In this document: in pieces, positions 34,046 to 43,042 of the stretch
How positions within the stretch are numbered: the stretch's first letter is position 1
Layout: the number at the start of each line of letters is the position of its first letter
DNA from: Paenibacillus polygoni
GTDB taxonomy: Bacteria > Bacillota > Bacilli > Paenibacillales > Paenibacillaceae
DNA length: 64,000 nt
NCBI RefSeq assembly: GCF_030263935.1
Contig: NZ_CP127162.1
Span: 386,001-450,000 of the forward strand
Reading direction: 5' to 3'
The notes under the pieces: generated by a model
Databases searched by the model: none
Seen by the model: only the letters and a program-made list of their open reading frames with translations
Told to the model about the DNA's origin: nothing
Made by a program: the position numbers and the translations under genes

Positions 34046-34385
34046 GAAGGCGAAGAGAATTCTCCTCGTAAGTGGGAAAAATAAAATGATAAACAGGGAA
34101 TCACGCCAATTGCGGGATTCTTTTCTTTTTATCTAAAATTTCGAATTCATATTCAGTTCATTATTTTTCGGTATGATTTAGGTTTCTCACAGTTAGAATA
34201 CATCTAGTAAAATACATAAATTTCAGCTCTCAAAGTAAACTTTAGGTTTACACGGGGGATGCTGATGAGACAGGCTTGACTTAAAAATGGGTATTATTGA
34301 TTTTCTTTGATCAATGTGATGAAACGGGTGGTTTCACCTTTAGTTGCTTCAGCTATATATGAATTATAGGGAGGACTTTTATATC
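34046..34385 (+). other. Terminator and leader region before the two-component system
   Basis: 340 bp. GAATCACGC / GCGGGATTC hairpin with TTTTCTTTTT at 34096-34131 ends the LacI gene. The rest is AT-rich; a small GAAACGGGTGGTTTC hairpin (34321-34335) lies before the response-regulator gene. Confidence 0.5.
34096..34131 (+). terminator. Terminator of the LacI regulator gene
   Basis: GAATC-ACGC / GCG-GGATTC stem, then TTTTCTTTTT. Confidence 0.7.
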
Positions 34386-35060
34386 ATGGCTAAAATTTTG
34401 GTGGTAGACGATGAAGCTCATATTCGAGAACTTATTGAATTATTTCTGAAACGGGAAGGTTTAGATGTCTACCAGGCAAAGGATGGAGAAGATGCGCTCA
34501 ACATGCTTGATTCCATGAAGCCGGATCTTGTAATTATCGATATTATGATGCCGGGTATGGACGGCTGGGAACTATGCGGTCACCTAAGGGCATGGAGCGA
34601 TATTCCGATTCTTATGCTTACGGCTAAGGGAGAAACCGAGGATAAAGTGAAAGGTTTTGAACTTGGTACAGATGATTATATGGTTAAACCTTTTGCACCC
34701 CAAGAGCTGGTCGTTAGAGTAAAGGCTCTGCTCAAAAGATACCGGGTCTCCATGGATCAAACGGTAAAAGTAGGGAGACTTACACTAGATCGTCCTTCGT
34801 TCCAGGTGATATCGGAACATTCTTCTGTGACACTGCCTCTTAAGGAATTTGAACTGCTCTATAAACTGGCCAGTTATTCAGGGATTACTTTTACGAGAGA
34901 GCAGCTCATTGAAGATATTTGGGGGCTTGATTACGAGGGAGACGAGCGAACGGTAGATGTTCACATTAAAAGACTGCGGGAGCGGTTTCCTGATCATCAG
35001 ACGGGTTTTCGGATTGTCACGATTCGGGGGCTTGGATATCGGCTCGAGGAACTTGTATGA
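34386..35060 (+). CDS. OmpR-family response regulator
   Basis: A 224-residue response regulator. Receiver domain with acidic pocket (VVDDEAHI), phospho-acceptor Asp in VIIDIMMPGMDGWEL, and the conserved Lys in DYMVKPFAPQELV. C-terminal winged helix (LKEFELLYKLASYSGITFTR; VDVHIKRLRERF). ATG 34386 follows GGGAGG; the earlier ATG at 34344 has no ribosome site. It overlaps the kinase gene by four bases. The order regulator, kinase, membrane glycosyltransferase is like B. subtilis ykoG-ykoH-ykoT, so the glycosyltransferase is the likely target. Confidence 0.92.
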   Translation: MAKILVVDDEAHIRELIELFLKREGLDVYQAKDGEDALNMLDSMKPDLVIIDIMMPGMDGWELCGHLRAWSDIPILMLTAKGETEDKVKGFELGTDDYMVKPFAPQELVVRVKALLKRYRVSMDQTVKVGRLTLDRPSFQVISEHSSVTLPLKEFELLYKLASYSGITFTREQLIEDIWGLDYEGDERTVDVHIKRLRERFPDHQTGFRIVTIRGLGYRLEELV

Positions 35061-36430
35061 TTCGCAGTTTGTATGTGCGGGTTGTGCTTACTTTTATTGC
35101 AGTCACTGTTATTAGTTTATTAATTTCATCATTCATCGCTTTTCGATGGTTTGAAAAGGATGTAAACCGCGATATGTCTGCTGAACTGATGAAAGAAGGA
35201 GCGAAAGTACAGCAGTTGTATGATGCGTGGCAGCCGGAAGACTTATCTGTATTTGTTGAGCAGACTTCAAGCCTCATACGGGAGCTCCATATTACACTGG
35301 TTGGTCCAGATGGACAAACGATAGATAGTGAAGATAAGGGACAGAATCCACCAATCAAAAAGGGGAATTATGCGGAAAAAGTGGACACGGTACTGAGCGG
35401 AGCAAATGCGATTATCCAGGAGGAGAGCCAACAAGGAGGCCCCATGCGTCCGGTTGCGATTGGTGTACCTTTACAAACGACAGATGGGGTATACGCCATG
35501 TTCTTACAGCCTAATCTAAAACCGCAGCGTGAAAATTTTAGGCGGAATAATACCATGATTAATTTGACATCTTTGCTTGTCGGCAGTTTTCTTATCTTGA
35601 TGGCTTCGCGTTTTCTCGTAAGCCCGCTGAAGAAGATGACCAGTGCTACAAGGCAAATTGCCCGCGGTGATTTCAGAATCAATCTTCGTATGAAACGCAG
35701 AGATGAGATTGGGGAGCTGGCAGAGAGCATTCAGCTTATGGCGAGTGAACTCGGTCAACTGGAACAGATGCGTAAAGATTTTGTATCAAATGTATCTCAT
35801 GAAATGCAGACACCGCTTACTTCCATTCACGGTTTCTCGCAGGCGCTCACGATTAGTGAACTTAGTGATAAAGAGCGGATTCGGTACGCAAGTATTATTG
35901 AAACGGAAAGTGAACGTTTATCCAGGCTCATTCGCAATTTGCTGAAGCTGTCATCTCTTGACTCAGACAAGCATCCTTTTCAGATCGAAGCATACAGGCT
36001 TGATCGTCAGCTGAGAGACGTCATTTTAACTTTGGAACCGATATGGACCAGCAAGTCGATCACCTTTCATCTTCATTTGCAGGAGCTCGTAATTCAGGCA
36101 GATCGAGATCAGCTCAGTCAGGTATGGACTAACCTGATTCATAATGCACTGAAGTTTTCTTCCGAAGGAGGCAGCATCGAAATTTCGATGACCCGAGAAC
36201 GAGGCTATGCGGTTGTTGCGATTAGAGATTATGGAGAAGGGATGGCTAAAGAAGATTTACAGCGGATCTTCGAGAGATTTTATAAAGCTGATGCTTCTCG
36301 TAATCGCTACGAAGGCAGCGGACTCGGATTATCGATTGCGAAGAAGATTATTGATCTTCATGAGGGCCGAATTCAGGTGGAATCCGAGCTTGGAGTTGGG
36401 ACGACTTTTAGAGTGTATCTTAGATTGTAA
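35057..36430 (+). CDS. Membrane sensor histidine kinase
   Basis: A 457-residue kinase: TM1 (LTFIAVTVISLLISSFIAF), extracellular sensor about 30-155, TM2 (LTSLLVGSFLILMASRFLV), HAMP (SPLKKMTSATRQIARGDF), phospho-acceptor His in FVSNVSHEMQTPLTSIHGF, N box IHNALKFS, G boxes DYGEGMAKEDL and GSGLGLSIAKKI. It probably senses an envelope signal and phosphorylates the response regulator encoded just upstream. The first four bases overlap that gene. Confidence 0.93.
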   Translation: MIRSLYVRVVLTFIAVTVISLLISSFIAFRWFEKDVNRDMSAELMKEGAKVQQLYDAWQPEDLSVFVEQTSSLIRELHITLVGPDGQTIDSEDKGQNPPIKKGNYAEKVDTVLSGANAIIQEESQQGGPMRPVAIGVPLQTTDGVYAMFLQPNLKPQRENFRRNNTMINLTSLLVGSFLILMASRFLVSPLKKMTSATRQIARGDFRINLRMKRRDEIGELAESIQLMASELGQLEQMRKDFVSNVSHEMQTPLTSIHGFSQALTISELSDKERIRYASIIETESERLSRLIRNLLKLSSLDSDKHPFQIEAYRLDRQLRDVILTLEPIWTSKSITFHLHLQELVIQADRDQLSQVWTNLIHNALKFSSEGGSIEISMTRERGYAVVAIRDYGEGMAKEDLQRIFERFYKADASRNRYEGSGLGLSIAKKIIDLHEGRIQVESELGVGTTFRVYLRL

Positions 36431-36544
36431 CAGGGGATTTCATATAGTGTGGATATCTTATAGGAAAGGCCTCCACCATTCATACTCAGTTCATAATGAT
36501 TCCGTATAGTGACCTATAAGAATCATAGGGGAGTGAGAGAGGTA

Positions 36545-37591
36545 ATGGAAGGGCAGGTCATGTATTCTATCGTGGTTCCCGTATATAACGAGGAAGAGAT
36601 AATCCAGGTTACGTACAGCCGGCTAACGAAGATTATGGAACAGACGGGACAACCGTATGAACTTATTTTTGTGAATGATGGCAGCACAGATCACACGATG
36701 GATATTTTGACACAGGCTGCTCTGATCGACTCCTCCGTTCGGGTTATCGAATTCTCACGTCGTTTTGGTCAGCAAATGGCACTAACAGCAGGAATGGATG
36801 CTGCAAAAGGGCAGGCAATTATTGTTATGAATGCGGACCTGAAAGATCCGCCGGAACGAATCCATGACATGATCAAACTTTGGAATCAAGGGTATGATGT
36901 CGTAAATGCTAAACGAAGAGAACGCGGGAATGATACAGGAAGGAAACGAGTGCCAGCAGCTGTGTACAACCGTATCCTGAAAGGTTTGACGAATAATAAT
37001 GTTCCTGTAGTTCCAGATGATTTCCGGCTGATTGACCGGAAGGTGAACGAAGCTCTGAAGTTGTTTCGGGCAAAGAATCGAACCCTTCGGGGGCTCGTCA
37101 GCTGGGCAGGCTTCAGACAGTTTGAGCTTGAATATGATCAAGAGGAACAGAATGCAGGGCAAACCAAGCATCCATTACGTAAAAAGATACAATTAATAGT
37201 GAAAAGTATAACCTCTTTCTCTGATAAACCTCTCAAAATGGCATCATATGCAGGGGGGTTCATCTTCTGTATGAGTTTTGTCAGCTTGCTAGTAACCCTA
37301 TGCTTACCAATGTTCACGAATATCAAGGTAGCTGGGTGGGTATGGCTCCTACTGGTCACTCTCTCGCTTAATGGGATTATGATGATGATCCTCGGAGTAA
37401 TGGGAGCGTACATGGTTAGAATTTACGATGAAGCAAGGGACAGACCTTTATATATTGTGAGGGAGAAGATAGGGTTTGATGAGCGGGGAAGGAGCCAGCC
37501 AGTAGAAGTGGATCATACTCCAAAAGTTGAAAACGATGGACTTCCTGATGCTCTTCCTTCTTTTAACGATACCTCCTCTTATCATAGATAA
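36545..37591 (+). CDS. Membrane glycosyltransferase, family 2 (YkoT/CsbB type)
   Basis: A protein of about 348 residues. GT-A domain first (YSIVVPVYNEEEIIQVTYS; FVNDGSTDHT; MNADLKDPPERI for the metal-binding DXD-like site), then two C-terminal membrane helices (GGFIFCMSFVSLLVTLCLPM and WVWLLLVTLSLNGIMMMILG). These enzymes load sugars onto undecaprenyl phosphate for modifying teichoic acid or other envelope glycans. ATG 36545 is chosen because of GGGGAG upstream; ATG 36560 is an alternative. The C-terminal tail (about 320-348) is polar and not conserved in the family. Last gene of the operon. Confidence 0.88.
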   Translation: MEGQVMYSIVVPVYNEEEIIQVTYSRLTKIMEQTGQPYELIFVNDGSTDHTMDILTQAALIDSSVRVIEFSRRFGQQMALTAGMDAAKGQAIIVMNADLKDPPERIHDMIKLWNQGYDVVNAKRRERGNDTGRKRVPAAVYNRILKGLTNNNVPVVPDDFRLIDRKVNEALKLFRAKNRTLRGLVSWAGFRQFELEYDQEEQNAGQTKHPLRKKIQLIVKSITSFSDKPLKMASYAGGFIFCMSFVSLLVTLCLPMFTNIKVAGWVWLLLVTLSLNGIMMMILGVMGAYMVRIYDEARDRPLYIVREKIGFDERGRSQPVEVDHTPKVENDGLPDALPSFNDTSSYHR

Positions 37592-37624
37592 CAGTGCCAA
37601 TCACTGTTTAAGCATATATATAGA

Positions 37625-37680
37625 AAAGACCCTCTATAAGATGATCTGTATAACAGATATCTTAAGAGGGTCTTTGTTTG
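37625..37680. terminator. Terminator after the glycosyltransferase
   Basis: AAAGACCCTCT (37625-37635) / AGAGGGTCTTT (37665-37675), with inner ATCTGTATAACAGAT hairpin; serves both convergent genes. Confidence 0.85.
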
Positions 37681-37711
37681 TATAAATCATTAAATGATGA
37701 ATTTGATCCGA

Positions 37712-40270
37712 TTAAATAAATAAATTAATGCCTGATTGATCTGCTTGACCGAGATAATATCCTACTCCGCCTATTTTCACACCATCAATGAGTTCTTCTT
37801 TCTGTATTCCCATCACATCCATAGACATCTGACAGGCCACGAGCTCAATCCCTTGTTCTTTAGCGGTTTCCATTAAATCCTCAACGGACGAGATGTTATT
37901 CTTTTTCATAACGCCGCGAATCATCTTCGATCCAGCTCCCATCATATTCATGCGGGATAAAGGAAGCTTACGACTGCCGCGCGGCATCATGAGCCCAAAC
38001 ATTTTGCCGAGAAAATCTTTTTTCACTTGCACAGATTCGGATTTACGAAGGACATTCAGTCCCCAGAAGGTGAAGAACATGGTGACTTTCTTGCCGCTTG
38101 CTGCTGCACCGTTTGCGATGATGAAGGAGGCAATGGCCTTATCTAGATCCCCGCTGAATACGACCATGGTTGTTCCTTCGGGCGTTTTAGCAACACTCGC
38201 GACGTTACTTGGTTCCGCAGATCCATTTGCTGTGTCTTTGCTGTTTATTTCTGTTTCCTTTTTCTTTAAAAGTGCTTTGATCTGCCCATCAGGTAATCGC
38301 TCCACCTGAAGCGCGTCATGGTTAGACATGCGTGCAAAGGATTTGACATCTTCGTAAAAGCCGGGATCGGTTGCCGTAATTTGTAGCACTTGTCCTGGGC
38401 TCAGACCATCCATAGCTCTTTTGGCCTCGATAAGAGGTCCGGGGCAGGATAAGCCGCAGGCATCCAGATGGAAGTCAGCAGAAATGTTATTTTCAGATAA
38501 TTGCTTTGTCCCATTTGAATGAGCTGCATCTACGGAGTTCGTCGCTGCAGGTGCAGGAGTGGATGCAGGCGTAGATGTTAATGTTGATGTTGGTGTTGAT
38601 GTAGATGAAGATGTAGCAATTTTCTTCTCCGGTTTAAATGTACTCATCTTATACGTCTTGTACCCTCCTGTCAGATTGCGAACACGATAGCCATGCTGCT
38701 GTAAAATGCGGGCAGCGGTGTATCCGCGCAGACCAACTTGGCAGTATACCCAAATTTCTTTGTCACGATCCAACTCATGCATACGTTCTCTCAGCTCATC
38801 CACCGGAATATGCAGGGAACCAGGAATATGTCCATTCTGATGCTCAATTGAAGATCTCACATCGACCAGTAAAGACTCGCTAGAATTCCTGTCACTCAGT
38901 TCTTCTGGTGTAAATACATTCATTCGTCCTGTCACTACATTCTCCGCAACATAACCCAGCATATTTACAGGGTCCTTAGCAGAGGAGAAAGGAGGAGCAT
39001 AGGCCAGATCGAGTTCGGTGAGGTCAGTAACAGTTCCGCCAAAATGGAGAACGGTCGCGATATCATCTATACGCTTGTCCACACCTATTCTTCCCACGGC
39101 CTGTGCTCCGAGAATCACACCTTGCGGATCAAACAAAAGCTTGATCGTCATTGGTGTTGCTCCAGGGTAATAAGCTGCATGTGCATTAGGATGCACATAG
39201 ACAGTGTGATAGTCGGTATCGAGCTCTTTCAGCTTCTTCTCGGTAAGTCCGGTTTGGGCACCAGTCAGTTGAAATACTTTAATAATGGATGTTCCGTGGC
39301 CGCCTTTATAAGTTGTTTTAAGTCCGGCAACTCGGTCTGCTGCAATCCGGCCTTGTTTATTGGCGGGGCCGGCAAGCGGGATGGCGGTAACTGCTCCGTC
39401 TTCATGAATCTCTACGGCATCACCGACTGCATAGATATTTGGTATGTTGGTTTCTAGTGCCGTATTGACCTGTATATGACCGCGGCTTCCAAGGGCAATG
39501 CCGCTGTCTTTCAGAAAACCGGTATCTGGTTTCACACCCACGGCGAGGATGACAAGGCCACTCGTGAGCACTCGGCCGCTGCGGAGAGTAAGGGTGACTT
39601 TGCCGTTTGTGTCTTTAAAGGACTCTACCGTGTCCTGAAATAACAACTCCACTCCCTGTTGCTCCATTTCCTGAGCCATTATATTCGACATTTCGCGGTC
39701 AAATGTACCGAGAAGTTGATCCGCTGATTGGACCATCGTTACTTCAAGTCCAGCTTCCTTAAGGTTCTCAGCCATTTCCACCCCGATATAACCTCCGCCT
39801 ACGACGACAGCTGTTTTTGTCTCAGGAGAGATCACCTGTTTTTTAATCCGATCGGTGTCTGGAATGTTCCGAACCGTATGGATTTGGGGGTGATCAATGC
39901 CTGGCAGAGCAGGGCGAATCGGTGCAGCACCTGGGGATAGGATGAGGGCATCATAACTCTCTTCATAAGTTCCTTTTTCTACACTGCGAACGGTCACTGT
40001 TTTTCTTTCGGGATGGACAGCAATTACCTCGCTCTTGGTACGAATATCAAGATTGAATCGCTGAATCATCGCTTCGGGTGTCTGCACAATAAGCTTAGAA
40101 CGATCAGTGATCGTATCTCCGATATAGTACGGTAATCCACAGTTAGCAAATGATATGTATTCATCTCGTTCAAACATGATAATATGTGCTTCTTCATCGA
40201 GCCTTCGGAGCCGTGCAGCTGCGGATGCCCCGCCTGCTACGCCTCCCACAATGATGACTTTTTTACTCAT
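37712..40270 (-). CDS. Four-domain sulfur-transfer fusion: CoA-disulfide reductase, rhodanese, TusA, DsrE-like
   Basis: An 852-residue cytoplasmic protein. Residues 1-445: FAD/NAD(P)H pyridine-nucleotide disulfide reductase of the CoADR type (VIIVGGVAGGASAAARLRRL; active Cys44 in FANCGLPYY; NAD site TAVVVGGGYIGVEMAENL). About 455-540: rhodanese with Cys510 in VYCQVGLRGYTA. About 545-585: Ser/Thr/Pro linker. About 600-665: TusA domain with Cys605 and Cys609 in CGLSCPGP. About 690-852: DsrE/F-type domain (VVFSGDLDKAIASFIIANGA; CQMSMDVMG). Each domain carries or handles persulfide sulfur, so the protein could pass sulfur along one chain. The gene follows an ArsR-type regulator with no gap (TAA-ATG). 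Confidence 0.9.
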   Translation of the reverse strand: MSKKVIIVGGVAGGASAAARLRRLDEEAHIIMFERDEYISFANCGLPYYIGDTITDRSKLIVQTPEAMIQRFNLDIRTKSEVIAVHPERKTVTVRSVEKGTYEESYDALILSPGAAPIRPALPGIDHPQIHTVRNIPDTDRIKKQVISPETKTAVVVGGGYIGVEMAENLKEAGLEVTMVQSADQLLGTFDREMSNIMAQEMEQQGVELLFQDTVESFKDTNGKVTLTLRSGRVLTSGLVILAVGVKPDTGFLKDSGIALGSRGHIQVNTALETNIPNIYAVGDAVEIHEDGAVTAIPLAGPANKQGRIAADRVAGLKTTYKGGHGTSIIKVFQLTGAQTGLTEKKLKELDTDYHTVYVHPNAHAAYYPGATPMTIKLLFDPQGVILGAQAVGRIGVDKRIDDIATVLHFGGTVTDLTELDLAYAPPFSSAKDPVNMLGYVAENVVTGRMNVFTPEELSDRNSSESLLVDVRSSIEHQNGHIPGSLHIPVDELRERMHELDRDKEIWVYCQVGLRGYTAARILQQHGYRVRNLTGGYKTYKMSTFKPEKKIATSSSTSTPTSTLTSTPASTPAPAATNSVDAAHSNGTKQLSENNISADFHLDACGLSCPGPLIEAKRAMDGLSPGQVLQITATDPGFYEDVKSFARMSNHDALQVERLPDGQIKALLKKKETEINSKDTANGSAEPSNVASVAKTPEGTTMVVFSGDLDKAIASFIIANGAAASGKKVTMFFTFWGLNVLRKSESVQVKKDFLGKMFGLMMPRGSRKLPLSRMNMMGAGSKMIRGVMKKNNISSVEDLMETAKEQGIELVACQMSMDVMGIQKEELIDGVKIGGVGYYLGQADQSGINLFI

Positions 40271-40561
40271 TTATTTGTCCTCCTGAAAAAATAATTCCAT
40301 TAACCCTTTTACGCGGGGGTCTTTTACTGTATAACGAACTTCAAGTCCATGCCGCTCCGTCTCAACGATGCCCATACTGCGTAGTTTCTGCAGATGCTGG
40401 GAGACTGTAGACTGTGGCAAACCAAGACATTCCTGCATGTAAGTCACATTACAGTGGCCTTTCGAGAGTAAACCTCTAACGATACAGAGTCTGACAGGGT
40501 GAGCGAGTGCTTTGAGACATTCGGACATCTCGTTATATTGTTTAATATCGTTATCCATCAT
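40271..40561 (-). CDS. ArsR-family regulator, cysteine-rich, probable sulfur sensor
   Basis: A 96-residue winged-helix regulator (CLGLPQSTVSQHLQKLRSMG recognition region; beta-wing ERHGLEVRYTVKD). It has four cysteines (15, 26, 37, 45) but not the CxC metal site of classic ArsR, which fits the persulfide-sensing SqrR/BigR group better than arsenic sensing. ATG 40561 with GAGGTGG six bases upstream; an earlier start at 40591 lacks one. The next gene, a persulfide-handling fusion, starts directly after its stop, so it probably regulates that operon and itself. Confidence 0.82.
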   Translation of the reverse strand: MMDNDIKQYNEMSECLKALAHPVRLCIVRGLLSKGHCNVTYMQECLGLPQSTVSQHLQKLRSMGIVETERHGLEVRYTVKDPRVKGLMELFFQEDK

Positions 40562-40585
40562 TTCATTCCACCTCAGCAATTTATG

Positions 40586-40619
40586 TATCACTATATCGCA
40601 ATATTACGTTATAATGATA
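40586..40619. promoter_or_regulatory. Possible operator of the ArsR regulator
   Basis: Inverted repeat TATCACTATA (40586-40595) / TATAATGATA (40610-40619), 9 of 10 positions matching, 25 bp before the start codon. Confidence 0.45.
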
Positions 40620-40639
40620 TTGAAGTCAAACGTTAAGCA

Positions 40640-40681
40640 AAAGAAAACCCAAGCACTCACATTTCTGCGAAGCCTGGGCTT
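40640..40681 (-). terminator. Terminator of the neopullulanase gene
   Basis: On the minus strand AAGCCCAGGC / GCTTGGGTT stem followed by TTCTTTTGC. Confidence 0.6.
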
Positions 40682-40708
40682 AGGTTTCGATCTCGCTTTG
40701 TATGTTCT

Positions 40709-42457
40709 TTATCCCTTCACTGCTTGAAGAACGGCATACCCATAGGCAGGAACCACAATGGAGAGTTCTCCATTATTCACCGGTTGTTCCATACCAGAGA
40801 AGAGGTCAATATATTTATCAGATTTAACGGATACATTAAATTGCTCCGGTTCCTCCGATTTACTCATTAGCACAAGGATATCTTCCTTATCGTTTTTCCG
40901 CTCAAAAACGATTCTCTTCCCTTGTGGTTCGGCTTCAATGAACTGAATCTCGCCTGTCCGAAGCGCAGCATGGTTGAGACGGAGATGGATTAGTTTTTGG
41001 TAGAAAGAGAATAGTTCCCGGTCTTGCTTTTTTTCGTCCCATTCCATGCATTTACGGCAGTCTGGATCAAATTCTCCGTCCATTCCGATCTCGTCTCCAT
41101 AATAAATGCACGGAGCGCCAAGATACGTAAACTGGAAGAGTGCGGCAAGTTTCATTTTGCGCTTATCTCCATTACAAAGGGTTAGTAGACGAGCGGTATC
41201 ATGACTATCCAGCAAGTTAAAGGCAACTTCAGAAGCCTGGAGCTGATATCTAGATAACTGGCGACCGATCGAGTTAGCGAACTGGTAAGCATCCATCTTG
41301 TCGATTACAAAGAAATCATTAACCGCGTTGGTGAATGGATAGTTCATGGAGGCATCAAACTGATCTCCTTGCAGCCATGGTGAAGATTCGTTCCACACTT
41401 CTCCAAGAATATAAGCTTCAGGGTTCGCTTTTTTAACCGTACTGCGGAACTCACGCCAGAACTGATGATCGACTTCATTCGCTACATCAAGACGCCAGCC
41501 GTCTGTTCCCACTTCTTTGATCCAATATTCAGCTACCTTAAGTAAATATTCCTTCACCTCTGGGTTTTCGGTGTTAAGTTTCGGCATCAGCGGTTCAAAA
41601 GAAAAAGTCTCGTAGGTAGGAATGCCGTCTTCCACATCAATCGGGAATTTACGAACATGAAACCAATCTTTATATTTGGAATTCTCACCGTTCTCTAGTA
41701 AGTCGACAAAAGGCTTGAACGTACGTCCAGAGTGATTAAATACAGCATCAAGCAATACGCGGATTCCGCGTTCGTGGCATAAGTTGACGAGCTTCTTAAG
41801 TGTATCTGCATCACCAAAGTGACGATCCACTCGCAAATAGTCTTCTGTATCATATTTATGATTAGTGGTTGCTTCAAAAACAGGGGTAAAGTAGATGGCT
41901 GTGATCCCCAGTTCAGATAAATAATCGAGATGATCAATTACGCCTTGAAGATCACCGCCAAAGAAATTATCTCGTTCCGGCTTACCGCCCCAAGGGAGGA
42001 CTCCTTCCGGGTCGTTACTTGGATCTCCGTTAGCAAAACGCTCAGGAAAGATCTGATAAAACACGGCATCTTTAACCCAAGCGGGCGGGGTGAAGACATC
42101 AACCGGATTAATATAAGGGAATTCAAACATCCGGTCTGGAGTTTCCGGTTCTTCTTCTAAAAATTCATTTTCGTCCATCCATATCGATTCATTATCACTC
42201 TCCAGATGGAAGGCATACCGTAACCGGTGATAAGGCGGTTTAACTTCGCATGTAAAATAATCAAACATAGAATCAGATGTCCATTTTCTAAGCGGAAGAT
42301 ACATTTTTGTTTTCTCCCAGTCATATTTGTCACCGGCAAGAAGCGTGATTTGGTGGACATCATCTCGTTTGGTGCGAATCCGGATATGGATCGTATCTTT
42401 GTCATATGCGTAGGCCCAGTGCTGTTTTGGGTGATGATAGATAGCTTCTAATAACAT
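40709..42457 (-). CDS. Cytoplasmic neopullulanase / cyclomaltodextrinase (GH13)
   Basis: A 582-residue enzyme without signal peptide. N-terminal CBM34 domain (about 1-125, LLEAIYHHPKQHWAYAYD start), then the GH13 barrel: DAVFNHSG (region I), GWRLDVANEVDH with nucleophile Asp324 (II), ILGEVW with acid/base Glu353 (III), LLDSHD with Asp420 (IV), and the C-terminal beta domain. VANEVDH and the CBM34 are the signature of cyclomaltodextrinase, neopullulanase and maltogenic amylase. It would cut cyclodextrins, pullulan or maltodextrins inside the cell, after import by the mdx transporter encoded 31 kb away. It stands alone. Confidence 0.92.
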   Translation of the reverse strand: MLLEAIYHHPKQHWAYAYDKDTIHIRIRTKRDDVHQITLLAGDKYDWEKTKMYLPLRKWTSDSMFDYFTCEVKPPYHRLRYAFHLESDNESIWMDENEFLEEEPETPDRMFEFPYINPVDVFTPPAWVKDAVFYQIFPERFANGDPSNDPEGVLPWGGKPERDNFFGGDLQGVIDHLDYLSELGITAIYFTPVFEATTNHKYDTEDYLRVDRHFGDADTLKKLVNLCHERGIRVLLDAVFNHSGRTFKPFVDLLENGENSKYKDWFHVRKFPIDVEDGIPTYETFSFEPLMPKLNTENPEVKEYLLKVAEYWIKEVGTDGWRLDVANEVDHQFWREFRSTVKKANPEAYILGEVWNESSPWLQGDQFDASMNYPFTNAVNDFFVIDKMDAYQFANSIGRQLSRYQLQASEVAFNLLDSHDTARLLTLCNGDKRKMKLAALFQFTYLGAPCIYYGDEIGMDGEFDPDCRKCMEWDEKKQDRELFSFYQKLIHLRLNHAALRTGEIQFIEAEPQGKRIVFERKNDKEDILVLMSKSEEPEQFNVSVKSDKYIDLFSGMEQPVNNGELSIVVPAYGYAVLQAVKG

Positions 42458-42509
42458 GAGAGAACCTCCTGAGTAGTAATGATGGTGTACTAAATTTTAT
42501 AAAGAGTAA

Positions 42510-42620
42510 ATCAATTTCATCATACCTCTAGTTACTTTCATCAGAACTATATATAGATCGAAACGGGTTCATTTGTCTATATATATATAGTTACAATTCA
42601 TCGTTGAAGAGTTATGAATC
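42510..42620 (+). repeat. MITE-like palindromic repeat, copy 1
   Basis: Begins ATCAATTTCAT and ends near GAGTTATGAAT, with ATATATAGATC ... TTTGTCTATATATA in the middle. Most divergent of three copies. Confidence 0.6.
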
Positions 42621-42686
42621 TGGGTGTAGCTGGTATCATCGGAATTTGGTTCAGAGAACATTCAATCTGTTTTATCTTTACCCACA

Positions 42687-42735
42687 TTAAAAAAGGTACA
42701 ACCTAAAGAGAGGATCATTCTCCGAGGTTGTACCT
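42687..42735 (-). terminator. Strong terminator on the ldh side
   Basis: AGGTACAACCT (42725-42735 read on the minus strand) pairs with AGGTTGTACCT, followed on the minus strand by TTTTTT. It is 310 bp beyond the ldh stop, with a MITE-like repeat in between. Confidence 0.75.
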
Positions 42736-42925
42736 GAAAGTCATCAGATAACATTGCCTTTAATTTATGTTTCTTCTACATTATGTATGAGATGTATGAG
42801 AAGATACGATTTCATAATATACCATTTTAGTTAATTTATGCAATATTGAATGAGGAGTTAAGTAAGAATGGTTGAGTTTCATCCGGCCTTCTTATTCAAT
42901 CGAAGTACCGGATGAGGAGAGCTGA

Positions 42926-43038
42926 ATCCATTTCATAACTCATTAAAAAGATAAATTTGCAACTATATATAGACAAATAGAACCATTTTGATATATATAC
43001 TCCTGATTACAGCAACGAAAGGTATTTTTGAAATTGAT
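42926..43038 (-). repeat. MITE-like palindromic repeat, copy 2 (inverted)
   Basis: On the minus strand ATCAATTTCA...ACCTTTCGTTGCTGTAATCAG... to GAGTTATGAAATGGAT; nearly the same as copy 3. It starts five bases after the ldh stop codon. Confidence 0.72.
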
Positions 43039-43042
43039 TCGG

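Larger units (their letters stand above)
42458..43042. other. Non-coding region between neopullulanase and ldh
   Basis: 585 bp with two MITE-like repeats (42510-42620 and 42926-43038) and, between them, a strong minus-strand terminator at 42687-42735. No gene. Confidence 0.6.

Noticed and set aside
34335..34365. Fourth copy of the MITE-like repeat (shares CCTTTAGTTGCTT).
   Set aside because: Only a 13-base match; the terminal and central parts are absent.
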